From: Zygnema cylindricum
Taxonomy: Eukaryota > Streptophyta > Zygnematophyceae > Zygnematales > Zygnemataceae
Reading direction: 5' to 3'
Assembly (NCBI GenBank): GCA_037447655.1
Contig: JBBHKE010001612.1
Coordinates: 168,708-228,707 of the forward strand
DNA length: 60,000 bases
Shown: piece by piece, positions 1 to 10,425 of the stretch
Layout: the number at the start of each line of letters is the position of its first letter
How positions within the stretch are numbered: position 1 is the stretch's first letter
Notes under the pieces: generated by a model
What the model was told of the DNA's origin: nothing
The model's database searches: none
Seen by the model: the letters and a program-made list of their open reading frames with translations, nothing else
Program-made: the position numbers and the translations under genes

Positions 1-72
1 CAAGATTAGAAGCTTAGGTGGCCATGGATTGGTTAAATATCGACCCTACGAGCGTTCATGACCAAAAAAAAA
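1..72 (+). repeat. Repeat R, left half (split copy)
   Basis: Positions 1-72 match 6721-6790 almost base for base (both contain AGAAGCTTAGGTG then CCATGGATTGGTTA and end in a poly-A run). In the 6.7 kb copy the sequence continues directly into an ACCGAACGAACTGG block. Here that block appears only at about 3808, so R is split by an insertion at 73-3783. No coding potential is seen; R is an unidentified repeat that probably extends left of the window. Confidence 0.7.
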
Positions 73-139
73 GGGAATTGCTAATCGCAGAGACAATTTT
101 TGTTGCGGGCATGTACACCGCCAATCGCTATTAGAGTAA

Positions 140-918
140 GGGTTTGTCCCCATGTACTTCTAACTTAGCGAACTTACTTTGTATTTTAGCGCGGATCCGG
201 CGGACCCGCTTTTCAAGTGTCCCTATGTGTAAGAACGTATCGTAAGTTACGTTTGTGACGATTGTATACGTCGACAATACCTGTGACGGTTGTCAACGTC
301 TACAATCTGTGTTGTCGGACGTTATTTTTTGGAACTGCTTGTGTGACGTCGCATGTCTTACCGTGACATTGTAAACGTACCGCCTTCCACCTTGTGCCGT
401 TTCACGGTTGAATAAGTTGCGCTTTGCATTTGCGTCTCCTGTCCGGTCGACGTGAAATGGCATCGTAATTTTGAGACCCCCGCAAAAAAAAAATCCGTAC
501 TGGACGAAAACGGACAAAACCAAACAAATTGTGTAATTTTCTTTGTCGTATTAAATGCAAACGGACAAAACATAGCGACTTCCGTACTTTCCTTTGTCTT
601 TGAAAATCGTGTGAAATACTTCAAAAAATACGGCACGTGCGAATATGTGTTCCTATTTGTTTACATAAAATCCCTAGTTTTAAAACACATCGCGCATGTG
701 TTTTAAAGATAAGGTTGAAGATGACGTTTTTTGTCGTCGAAGTGGGTCGAAAAACACAAGACGACAATTTTTCGTACATCCTAAGTTCGTGGGTGACGCA
801 AATTGTACTCTACAAATTTGCGATTCTTTCTTACGGTTGGAACTTATGCAGTATGGCGCTAAGCTTTATAAGAAAACGACAGAAAAAAACCCTTACTTAT
901 GCACATGGGGACACACCC
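140..918. mobile_element. Harbinger/Tourist-like TIR element, TAA target
   Basis: The inverted ends GGGTTTGTCCCCATG (140) and CATGGGGACACACCC (ending 918) are flanked on both sides by TAA (137-139 and 919-921). A 3-base TAA/TTA duplication is the signature of PIF/Harbinger and Tourist elements. Bases about 140-330 are related to the reverse complement of about 10220-10422, at the end of a second copy (9410-10422). Only short open frames occur, so this is a non-autonomous copy. It interrupts the M1 element just inside its left TIR. Confidence 0.6.
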
Positions 919-1389
919 TAAATAACGCTAATTCGGTGCCCTTTTTTCAAAAAAAAAAACCTGAAATACAATCCATAATTCTATTTTTTCCATTATTCTA
1001 ATTAGGATTTTTTTTCAATTAACGTTAATAATGGAAGTACACTGCGATAGAAATAGTGTGGCGTACGGACAAGCTATCTCCGTACGAAATGGTACTTTTT
1101 GAATTACAAAGGCATAAAAAGACACTTAACATTATTGCGCACACATGTGAATGTGCATTGGAAGAAAGAGACGCAAACTCGTCGAAAAAAAACACATTCT
1201 CATATGTTCGTCCATCGACCGTGTGAACAGCACGACGGCGTACGAATTATCAGGTTTTGTACGGGTACACATATTACTGTAGACATCGAAAGGGCGGGTA
1301 TTTATTATTCAGGACAACCCAAATTACAGTTAGGGATTAATTAGTATATATTTAAAAAAAAAAAACAAAATCCCGATTAATGTTAATAA

Positions 1390-2602
1390 TGAAATTCGAT
1401 GTGCTCCATTGCCCACATAATTCGCAGATCCAAAAGAAGTTAATCTAGATAGTGCCGACTCCAAGTTGATATAAACCCAAATGAATGGTCCCTTGACAAT
1501 TAGAACCCCAATACCCTTCACCCCTGTGAAGAGAAGACCTTCTGTGTGCTCAGTTCCACCACAGAATGCAAAGCTTGAATATGTGTTTTGGACAGTATTC
1601 CCCACTTTGACTTTCCCACTGAATAAGTGCCACCCTGACACGCAAAAACCTCTAACCGACTACACCTTTGTGTAGCCTAAACTCCCCTGAGTCCGCAGCA
1701 AAAAGAATCACTGAATTTGCTCACCCGAGCAGTAAGTTATGGTTGGTCAAAGATGACATTTATAGTTACAAGCTCTCTTAAAGAGAGAGGTCTGCCTACT
1801 CACGAATACCTACTACTAAACCCTAGTCCAATAGGAACACTATATAGTACAAGAAGGTACAATGGGCGATGTACTTATTGTACGACCATTGTACGACAAG
1901 GTCTTCAAGGTGACACTTGTCAAATTGGAAGCCATGGTTCCTCCTCCCATCTTCTCCGGTATCAAATAATGTGGCGCCACGTGGCACCGCGTGACGCTAT
2001 CGCCATATGCCGCCAAAAGCTCACTTCGCTTGGCGGCTATAATGCCGGCCGTCCGATCAAAACATATTTTACACGGTTCAGATTCGCGTACATGCAGGAA
2101 TTGCTCCTTTTGGTTAGTCTGTTGTTAATTAGCTGTTGCGTTAATGTTTATATATTTATGAAACCCATCACGTGTATCGTTTCGATAACGCCTTATCGGT
2201 TAAGGCTTATTTATACAAATACACCCGTAGACCATGGTTCAAGCCTTTTCTAGAGCAGTTTTTGGTTATTTGTTAGTTTGTTAGAACTCTCTACTTCTAC
2301 CTTTATAAATACTTATTGTACCCCACATATGTCATCGTTGACTCTAAGCTATAAGTTAAAGCTAACGGCTATTAAGAGATGATAGGTATTAAGATCAAAT
2401 CCTAATTCTGGTAGTCCTCTTTTGCTACAAACTACGAATCAGCCTATCCCCTTTAGACAGCCCTGGCACTAGCTCTCTCTGGCCTTCAGTGACTGCAGCA
2501 AGTATGGGGACCGGAGAGATTTGAGCAAGAAGCAGGCTCCCTTTGTTGATTTACTCTATTTATTTTTCCAATACAGACCTAGAAAATACATAAATTTCAA
2601 CA
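1390..2602 (-). mobile_element. Solo LTR, Copia family 1-like
   Basis: Read on the minus strand it begins TGTTGAAATTTATG, passes ATTTTCTAGG, and ends GAATTTCA. This is the same order of landmarks as the family 1 LTRs at 3887, 28580-29852 and 50053/56342-57321. It also carries the shared block with CTGAGTC and the AGAGAGAGG stretch near 1780. Length about 1.21 kb. The flanks AATAA (1385-1389) and AATAT (2603-2607) form a near-perfect 5-base target duplication. No gag or pol follows, so it is a solo LTR left by LTR-LTR recombination. It lies inside the M1 element. Confidence 0.7.
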
Positions 2603-2666
2603 AATATCACTATTTTTTTTTTACGCTGTTTATTCCTTTACTCTAATATAAATTGACAGTGTACAA

Positions 2667-2869
2667 TACACCGTGAATCGTTAATAGCCTTGTGTACGCT
2701 ATATCGGCACCCCAAAATTTTGACATTAATACCTTAAACATAATAAACTACATTGTTGAAGGACGTGGACCATAATCTGCCACGTTTCCTGGCACTAAAC
2801 TATAATGAATGACACTTATTTTTTCTTTACACTAATAATTTCTATACGCTAATAACGATTCAAGGTGTA
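2667..2869. mobile_element. M1-family MITE, 203 bp
   Basis: Starts TACACCGTGAATCGTTAATAG and ends CGCTAATAACGATTCAAGGTGTA; the ends are inverted repeats with a few mismatches, bounded by TA. It lies three bases from the right end of the larger M1 element and directly abuts the left arm of foldback T at 2870. No coding capacity. Confidence 0.7.
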
Positions 2870-3783
2870 GTCGTCAAAAATTGTACGTTTGAACTACATT
2901 GTAGTACAAGTAACGTACCTTTGAGTTCAAATTTGACGGTCAATCGGCTGAACAACTTCGAATGGCGAAATATTGTAACGACGGTTAAAAAAGTGTCGCG
3001 CTTGCGAACGTCGACCGTCATAACAAAGAAAAAAATTGACACGCCTGGCGCAGGTTTACCGTAACAAAACAGCGGCAACCACATGTAAAAAAAATGGTTG
3101 CGCGGAGATAGTTTCTTGCTTCACGTGAGCTCCACTGTGAGAGCACATGTTGGCATTTAATTGCGTACTTTATTTTTTTTTATGTGCGCATTTTATTTTT
3201 TTTGTGAATGTGAATCATTGTGAAGTTAAGCTGTCAATGTAGGAGTGTTGATTCGTAAATAGTGTGGCTTCATCTGGTCGCGCGTGACGACGCGTTTTTT
3301 TATCATTTAGTTTCATCGATTTTTTTAGGCGGGTACGCTCTCTTATCTTGTACGGGGTTTATTTCGTTTCGTGCGAGTTAGTTTATACATATGACGTCGT
3401 CATTTAATTTGTATCCAAGTTTAACGTAACGGTTCGCGATTAAATTCCATTTTTGCGCCTAAGTTAAATGTCAATATGTGCTCTCACAGTGGAGCTCACG
3501 TGAAGTGAGAAACTACTTGCGCGCAACCATTTTATTTACATGTGGTTGCCGCATTTTTGTTACCGTAAACCTGCGCCGGTTATGTTAATGACGGTCAACG
3601 TTCGCAAGCACGAAACTTTTTTAACCGTCGTTACAATATTTCGCCAATCGAAGTCATTCGACGGATTGACCGTCAAATTTGAACTCAAAGGTACGTAACT
3701 TGTACTACTAGTGTACTTCAGATGTACAATTTTTGACAACTACCTCCGCGCAACAAAAATTGTCTGTGCGATTAGCAATTCCC

Positions 3784-3886
3784 AACAACAAAAACGTGTT
3801 AAACACCGAACGAACTGGAACCTCCCTTCGGTATTCGGTTAAAAGCATATCCGTGGTCTGCTGGATGAACTATGTACAGTCCGCAA
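3784..3886 (+). repeat. Repeat R, right half
   Basis: From about 3808 it carries ACCGAACGAACTGG and a run through TGGATGAAC and CAGTCCGCAA that matches 6800-6885. At 3887 the match stops where a Copia family 1 LTR begins (TGTAGAAACTAATGG). R was therefore hit twice, by element T and by this LTR. Confidence 0.65.
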
Positions 3887-4539
3887 TGTAGAAACTAATG
3901 GGTTTTATTAGTATTTTCTAGGTCTGAAAAGAAATATAGAAGCCGAGGCAGTCTATCTCTAACTTCTCTCTCCAACTCTCAAACTTGTCGCAGTCACTGA
4001 GAAGTTGGAGAGGAAGCTAGAGCCATGGCTACCTTGGCTATCCTGAGGTTTATGGGAATTTTATATTAGGGTTTATTTATTTAAAAGGTATGTGCCGGCG
4101 GCAGGATTTGATCCTTGTACCTACCGGCCGGCAGACAGGAAGTAGCCGGTAGCCTTAGCAGTTAAGTTTAGCAGTAGTGTTATATACCATATAGTTTGAT
4201 ATTTATTTAATTACGTATACGTACGATAAATCATTTAACTGTTATGGATTACGGGATACATAGATCCAGTAGTATATAATGTACGAATTACGGTACGGAC
4301 AAAAATCAATACCGCGCATTTGTTTCGTAAGTAAAACAAATACCGCGCATGTATTTATTACGGTTACGATTAAATCCGAATTTAATCGGACGGCCGGGAT
4401 TAGCGCCGAGATCGCGGAGGAAGATTTCGGCGGTTTGTGGCCATCGCCACATCGGATGACGCGTGGCGAAATTCCGTTGGATTGTGGAATCTCCGGAGAT
4501 TACGGCACCGAATCCGGATTTGACATGTGTCGACATTTT
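3887..4539 (+). mobile_element. Copia family 1 LTR (partial, runs into gap)
   Basis: Begins TGTAGAAACTAATGG, the same LTR start as at 29852 on the minus strand. It then follows the family 1 LTR at 50053-50126 and 56342-56930 closely: GAAGCCGAGGCAGTCT, CTTGTCGCAGTCA, AGCTAGAGCCATGGCTACC, TACCGCGCAT, CATCGCCACATCGGATGAC. The match is lost at the run of N. Sequence after the gap is not recognisably the rest of this LTR, so it is either truncated or the gap hides a junction. Confidence 0.75.
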
Positions 4540-4549
4540 NNNNNNNNNN
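4540..4549. other. Assembly gap (10 N)
   Basis: Ten undetermined bases. The true gap size is unknown. Any open frame spanning it is unreliable. Confidence 0.99.
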
Positions 4550-6170
4550 GCGCGTCTCATCCGTATGACATACACACACGCAACATGTGTGAGAACATGC
4601 TTGCATGCTTAGACTGCATAGTAGTATCATGTCGCGTGCGGCGGCCTGCTAAAAAAAATCGTTTGATTGTGTCGCATCCTACTATAAGTCGCCCTTTTTT
4701 TTGAGCCTTTTTTTTTGCGCCTGCATTCAGGATAGCCAACTAACGATAGGACTTACGTCCGCGGTTTTTTTTCCGAGTTTTTTTTCCCGCTGAATATCAT
4801 CCTACGCTGTGTTAGTTTGCTAAAAAAAATCGTCCGGCGGCGTGCGCTGTACTATGATGATACGTCAGATTCGTACGTTCGTACAAGAGTGTGTACAACG
4901 CACACACATACAGTATGCCTACTCTGCGCGATTTTTGTGCCAAGTTTTATGCGTATACTAAAGGCCTACCATAAAAACGCCTACTTTTGAACTATGGATT
5001 GTATGGACAGTACAAAATTTTCATTTTTTCTGGTTTTTTGGTTAACCGACTGTAACCGACCATTTTTTTTTTCTGGTGAATCAACCGACCGCAACCGCCC
5101 GGCCCCCAAAATTTGGCAATCGAATCCGTTCCGGATCCGGCGTGGGTGGTCGGTTAACGGTCGGTCACGGTTTCGGTTGACCGTTTGCGACCTCTGGTCT
5201 TGGCCTTTGCTCGATATGGCGGTAAAGCAATATATCGGACGTTGTAGTACAAATCTTAACTTTTTCTAGTTGACCATCGGATGTTCCATTTTAATGTCGT
5301 GTTAAAAATGCGCTTGGCTAAACGAGTCTCACACGTGTTGGCACTTTTTATGTACTTGTTAGGGTAATTTCGCATGTTCTAAAGTTACAATTATTTTTTG
5401 TCGTTTTCCTTCATAACTTAGAAAATGAAAAATCATAGCCGTACCAGCGCAATTACAACCTCCTGAGTTATTTGCCAGCGGCTTTGAACATGCGCGGTTT
5501 GTCATCTAAGCGATGCAATTTGTCGTTAGAGCATTTAAATTTTCGCGTGCTTCGGTTCATGTTAAAACTTAATTGATACCTCGCGAGGTGATTTTAAATG
5601 AAGTTCCATAAGGTGAGCGAATAGGCAGATGCTGTCGCACGTGTCGGAAATTTTTTACAATTTTTGTGCATGTGGTACCAAAAAAAAAATACTTCACATT
5701 TCCAGCCTGTGCGTACTGCTTTCCGTGCGCTGATTTCCGTACAGGGGCCGTCTCTCTTAAACACACGTGTCTTCACACATACGGCGTAGGAAAATTTTTG
5801 GGCACCTGTCGGCAAGTGGGAAGACGAAAAGCGAAACCACATTTTTGTGCAACATCGAAAGGTATTTTAAGGTTTCGACACGTCGACAATGTGGTGTACA
5901 GACATTACGAAGTCACAAAATTGTACAGCGTGCGGAGAGACGCCTCAAATTGAAGCTGAGTGAAAGTTTCGCCACATTTTGTGTACCACTTCATCTGTCA
6001 CATTGTTACGTACACGTCTACGTAAGTCGCTTTTTTAAGTACCAAGTTATTTGCGTTTTCATCCGAATGCTCTGAAAGCTGTACGGAGAATCTTCGCTAA
6101 AAAACAAAGTAACAAGACTAAGTTTCGGTTACATGCGAAAGTAGCCTTAGTCAAAAAGTAAAAGGAAAGG
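4550..6170. other. Intergenic, unassigned repeats
   Basis: No gene is recognised. Features seen: two GCTAAAAAAAATCG blocks (about 4648 and 4819), T-rich runs at 4690-4790, and an ACCGAC-rich stretch at 5040-5190 with words such as AACCGACC. Only short, overlapping open frames occur, on both strands. Confidence 0.5.
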
Positions 6171-6660
6171 TACACCGCAAATCGTAATTAGAGTAATATA
6201 CGCTAATTTCGTCATCCCAAATTTTGACTATATCACCATAAATAGTGTACATTATTATAAATTATTCTTTACGTTATTTAAGGTACTTTTTGAATGAGCG
6301 TTAATAACTCTAATACAATGTCGTTTTTGGTGTGGCGTATTTGCGGCCGTCTTGAAATTGTATTTATTAAGCAAAGTACAAATAATGATTTAATGCAGGC
6401 CATTATCATTAACTGCGTTTTAAACAAATTAGTAGTGAAACGTCATAGTGACGATAAACTGTACGTTTTGTCAGGTTTTGTACGAATACCTAATTTACAG
6501 TATAGATATTCAGCGCGTCAAATTAGAATACTTAAATAAATTAGAGTAAATTCCTTTTTGAAAAAGTTATATCACACAAATTAGAGTTCGTAACTCTAAT
6601 TATTTTTTTCTCTTTTTTTACTCTAATTTTTTCTTTACTAAAATTACGATTCGCGGTGTA
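6171..6660. mobile_element. M1-family TIR element, 490 bp
   Basis: Starts TACACCGCAAATCGTAATTA and ends ACGATTCGCGGTGTA; the terminal 27 bases pair with few mismatches and are bounded by TA. Its interior closely parallels 47501-48007, including GTACGTTTTGTCAG-like and CCTAATTTACAGTA words. It has no transposase. The short frame 6294-6539 is not supported by anything else. Confidence 0.8.
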
Positions 6661-6720
6661 TAAGACGGAAACAATGTAAACAAAGAGCTAAAAGTACAAC
6701 GTAGTAAACATCGAAACGAC

Positions 6721-6895
6721 AAGAATAGAAGCTTAGGTGTCCATGGATTGGTTAGATATCGACCTACGCGCGTTCATGGAAAAAAAAAACTTCCAAATAC
6801 CGAACGAACTGGAACCTCCCTTCGATATTCCGTCAAAAGCCGATCCGTGGTCTTCTGGATGAACTCTGTACAGTCCGCAACATTAAAAAATTCCA
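6721..6895 (+). repeat. Repeat R, uninterrupted copy
   Basis: Joins the left-half sequence (as at 1-72) directly to the right-half sequence (as at 3800-3886) across a poly-A run. It is the empty-site version that dates element T and the 3887 LTR as later insertions. No coding content is recognised. Confidence 0.7.
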
Positions 6896-9406
6896 TAGAA
6901 ACAAGCTTCAATACCAAGATCGACACATTTAGCTATTTCTTTATGTACTGAACGGGTCCGCTAATATCGGGTCGACACTTTTATATCGCTTCTTGTTTTT
7001 TTCTCTCTCGACTTGTCTTCAAGTTAAGTAAATTGGTACTCAAGAGAGCATTTCAATAGGTTTTTCTTTCTTCTAGTCATTTACGTCTTTTCTCCTGTTT
7101 TGAGCACCGGTTTGATCCGCACAAGTAGGCCGACTCCATCTCCCACTTTTTCTAAAGTAAGTTTTGTTGAAGCGACAGCTAGTTTGGTGGAGCATAGGTA
7201 TATTTCAAGTAATAAATACCCAAGCGTATCACTATAACACATATTGGCACTTGGATTGTGGTGTTATTTCCTAAAACAAAAATTGTAGTGATAATCTCGC
7301 AATGTTTGTCCACTAAAAACATGGATATTTTTAGGTATCGACGTGTTTCCGGTTGGAACTCGTATAGTGAAATATTTTTGTACAAAGTATTTAGGGGATT
7401 GAAACATTTTATCTTTACACTCTCTTCTCAAAACTTATGACTTCTAAGAGATTCAATCCAAGACACAACCGAACGTTATTATAGTTAATAACGTTGATTT
7501 GGCCGCATTTCCTTTTATTAAAAAACCATAAAATTGTATAAGTGTTAACATCATCTTTAAAGGAGTGGACTAAAACTAAATATCTGTTTACACTAAATTA
7601 ATATGTAATCAAATTTTGCATTATCACGAATAAAATTGTACATTAATAACTATACGTAATAGAGTGATATAGGTATTCACGCTAAAGTTCTATGGGCAAA
7701 TATAACATAAGTACAAGTTTAGTAGGTTCGCTTAAATTAGCACGTCGTAGCCTATGAAGCTACTCCCAAACCGAATATGTCTTTACAAACACTATTTTCA
7801 CAATGTTTTTTTCCGATAGTCTCAGTCGCAACATACGCTATGTTACCTCTATATAGATGGTCTCGACTCGTTTCTTGATGATCAAATTGGACAACGTCAA
7901 CATCTCTTTGAATTATTTAACAGCTGGGTACCTCAATCTGTGACAACCTCCACATAAGTGTCATGTCTTTTAGTAACACAGTATTTAAACATAATGCTTA
8001 TCAGTTTAACATTTTTTTGTGGCAATCCGATGGCTTCATCCCAGTTAATCAAACGGTCGATCATCAAAAGCACTTTATGTTTTAACTTAAAACCTACGTA
8101 ATAAAATCTAACGCACTCTTGTTCCCCGGTTGACGTGTAAAATCTTTAATCCATATTAGAGAATAAGACAAACATATGCCATAAACATTTTAGGTAGTTG
8201 AACAGCCTAAACGGGCGAAATGGACGCCATATTGCCACGAGGCATCAGGAAAGGGAATTTGGAGGGCTACTCACGCCAAATTCACAACTTTTGAGGAAAA
8301 ACTCGAATAATACGACAGGGAAAAGTTGTCGTTTTATCGAAGAGACTTGCTAGGAGGATGAGTCAAATTACGAGATGGACACTTGTATAAATTTGTACAA
8401 AAACCGTAAACTTTGAAAACATCCAATGTGTAATGAAATAAACACGTGTCTAACTAAATATGTAAAAAAAAAAAAACATACCAATGGCTGTCAATATTGC
8501 ATTTGACAATGAGTGTGGAGAGAGGCCGCGGCCGACAAGTGAGAGGCAAAAAAATTCTTAGCAATGATTGATCAAAATATTATCAAAAGATAAAACGAGA
8601 AAATAATGTACATTCAAATAGTGTTTTCGAGCATTTCGATAAATGTCATCCTTTAATTTTCCTTCTAGCAAATATCGCTTATGATTTGTTCAAACAACCA
8701 AAATATGACATATATATACCCAATATGGCAACCCAACGTACGAAGGTATCGCGATAGTTATCGAACCAATAACTTATTACGATCTATCGCAAATGTATCG
8801 CGATATTTACAGATAAAAAAAAGACACATCGAATATAGAGAAGAAGCTCTCAATATACAACAGAAGTACCATCCCTCATGTTAGCGGTAACAATTTCACT
8901 GTGCTAGAGAGGGTGTTTGCGACAGTTAAGACGAACCCAATTTTTTTACGCACTTAGGTAGACACCTCGTATGACGCTGCTGAGTGTATAGTTTTTGTAC
9001 ATACATCACAAAGGTTTTATCCTTATGGAAACATCAACTATATTAATGTACTGTTAGCGATTTATAATGTTCATTAAGCAAATATCTTTATGGAAACATC
9101 AACTACATTAATGTACTGTTAACAATAGAGAAACCCATGTGTATCAAATGTATGAATTAGTGACGTCAATTATTACGTTATTAGGTGAAAGAAATTTGTA
9201 AATTGTTTTCGAGATGGTGGGGGCAACGTATGCGTTCAATAAAGTTGAAGATTATGTACGATATCGTACAACATAGTCCTTTCCCAAATTTGTAGGTCGA
9301 AGTTCCATCATGACTTTTTGGTATTTGTACGGACAACATTACCGGTTTTAATGTTTTGGGCGAGGGGCCATTGTGTAGAGTAAATTGTCGTGATGGGGCC
9401 TCATCC
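6896..9406. other. Intergenic, no gene seen
   Basis: AT-rich DNA with only scattered short frames. Around 8740-8810 there are several GCGATA/TATCGC words, also found at 10580-10750. Nothing here supports a protein or structured RNA. Confidence 0.5.
9019..9127 (+). repeat. Spaced direct duplication
   Basis: A block of about 40 bases (ATGGAAACATCAACTA then ATTAATGTACTGTTA) occurs at about 9022-9056 and again at 9090-9124, about 68 bases apart, with only a few differences. Confidence 0.8.
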
Positions 9407-9409
9407 TTA

Positions 9410-10422
9410 AGTTGCGTCCCCACGTGCCAAAGTTAGGGTTTATTTTTATTGTTTTCCCCAAAAATTTATTATTGTATCAATAAAATTTACACTTATACAG
9501 AGATAACAGGAAAATGAAAATATAATTTGCGTCATCCTCAAAAGTAGAATCTATTGCATTTTGATATCTTATATTTTTTGACCCGCGACCACGTCATGCC
9601 GCGTCATTCTCGAACTTCACCTTAAAATATGTTATAGATTTGTTTTAAACGAAAGTATCACCGGACCACAAGTACAAAAACAACTTCGCACTTTTAGACG
9701 ATTTCAAAAGTTTTGAACGAGGAGAAGTGCACAATTTTTTTTTTTATCTACTTGTATGCAATACGATTTTTGTCTCACATTGGTCATAATAATTTTATGT
9801 CATTTCACGGAAAGGTACAAAATTTGTGAGGGCGTCACCTCACCCTCATAGCCGCTCTCACCTTGCCTCTCATTCACTTTTTCACACTTAGTATCTCACA
9901 TTATTTCACACGGTGGCCATACCGCTGATCGATAGGGAGCGAGAGACAATATATAGAGCGTCATTTTTTTACCACCGAGGAAGGTATTTAAGCATCGAAA
10001 ATGGGGGGTAAAAAAAGGGAAATGGTTGTGTTTCGAAAAGATTATTTTTTTTCCGAATTCGTAGGGAAAAAAGAAAGAGGAGAGATTCAATATACGTGGA
10101 AACGGCAAAAGAGGCGACCGGACAAGAGAGGCTAAGGCAAAGGCATATTCCCCAACCATGAACATCGCATGGCTCGAAGGCTGTACGTCTACAATATAAC
10201 ACAAAGACATGCAACGTCACAAACACTTTCAAAAAATATGGTGCGACAACATAGATTGTAGAAGTTTACAACCGCTACATGCATTGTCGAAGTTTACAAT
10301 CGTCACAAACTTGAGTAACACTTCCGTTTTTGTGCATTGGGACACCTGAAGTAAGTGTTCGGAGAATCTTCGTTATAATGTAAAGTATGTTCATTAAGTT
10401 ACAATTACATGGGGACGCACCT
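9410..10422. mobile_element. Harbinger-like TIR element, second copy
   Basis: The left end AGTTGCGTCCCCACGTG and right end CATGGGGACGCACCT are inverted repeats, flanked by TTA at 9407-9409 and 10423-10425. The right 200 bases (GATTGTAGAAG, TACAATCGTCACAAAC) match the reverse complement of about 140-330 in the copy at 140-918. Minus-strand frames at 9896-10232 are short and resemble no transposase I recognise. Confidence 0.55.
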
Positions 10423-10425
10423 TTA

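Larger units (their letters stand above)
114..2663. mobile_element. TA-flanked TIR element (family M1), interrupted
   Basis: The left end TACACCGCCAATCGCTATTA at 114 is matched by a diverged inverted copy ending at 2663. The body 922-1389 resembles the bodies of the M1 copies at 6171, 47501 and 49546, sharing an ACGCTAATTCGG motif just inside the TIR. Two later insertions sit inside it: 140-918 and 1390-2602. Without them about 550 bases remain, close to the 490-603 bases of the other copies. The ends are bounded by TA dinucleotides, suggesting a TA target as in Tc1/mariner-type MITEs. No transposase is seen. Confidence 0.65.
73..3783. mobile_element. Long-arm foldback/TIR element T (with nested insertions)
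   Basis: The ends are inverted repeats: GGGAATTGCTAATCGCA at 73 and its complement ending at 3783. Inside them a long inverted repeat pairs 2870-3161 with 3463-3752, at roughly 90% identity by eye, around a loop of about 300 bases. With the younger insertions at 114-2869 removed, the element is about 950 bases, with arms of about 320 bases. Removal also restores continuity between the left outer end and the left arm, in register with the right arm. No transposase is visible, so it is non-autonomous. The target duplication is obscured by flanking poly-A. Superfamily uncertain; Mutator-like or a true foldback are both possible. Confidence 0.75.

Noticed and set aside
1717-2253. 178-codon plus-strand open frame
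   Set aside because: Lies antisense within a solo LTR; no domain or codon-use support.
4279-4704. Open frame of 141 codons
   Set aside because: Spans the N gap and lies in a Copia LTR.
6294-6539. 81-codon frame in the M1 element as a transposase
   Set aside because: Too short, no DDE motif, and disrupted in the sister copy at 47501-48007.
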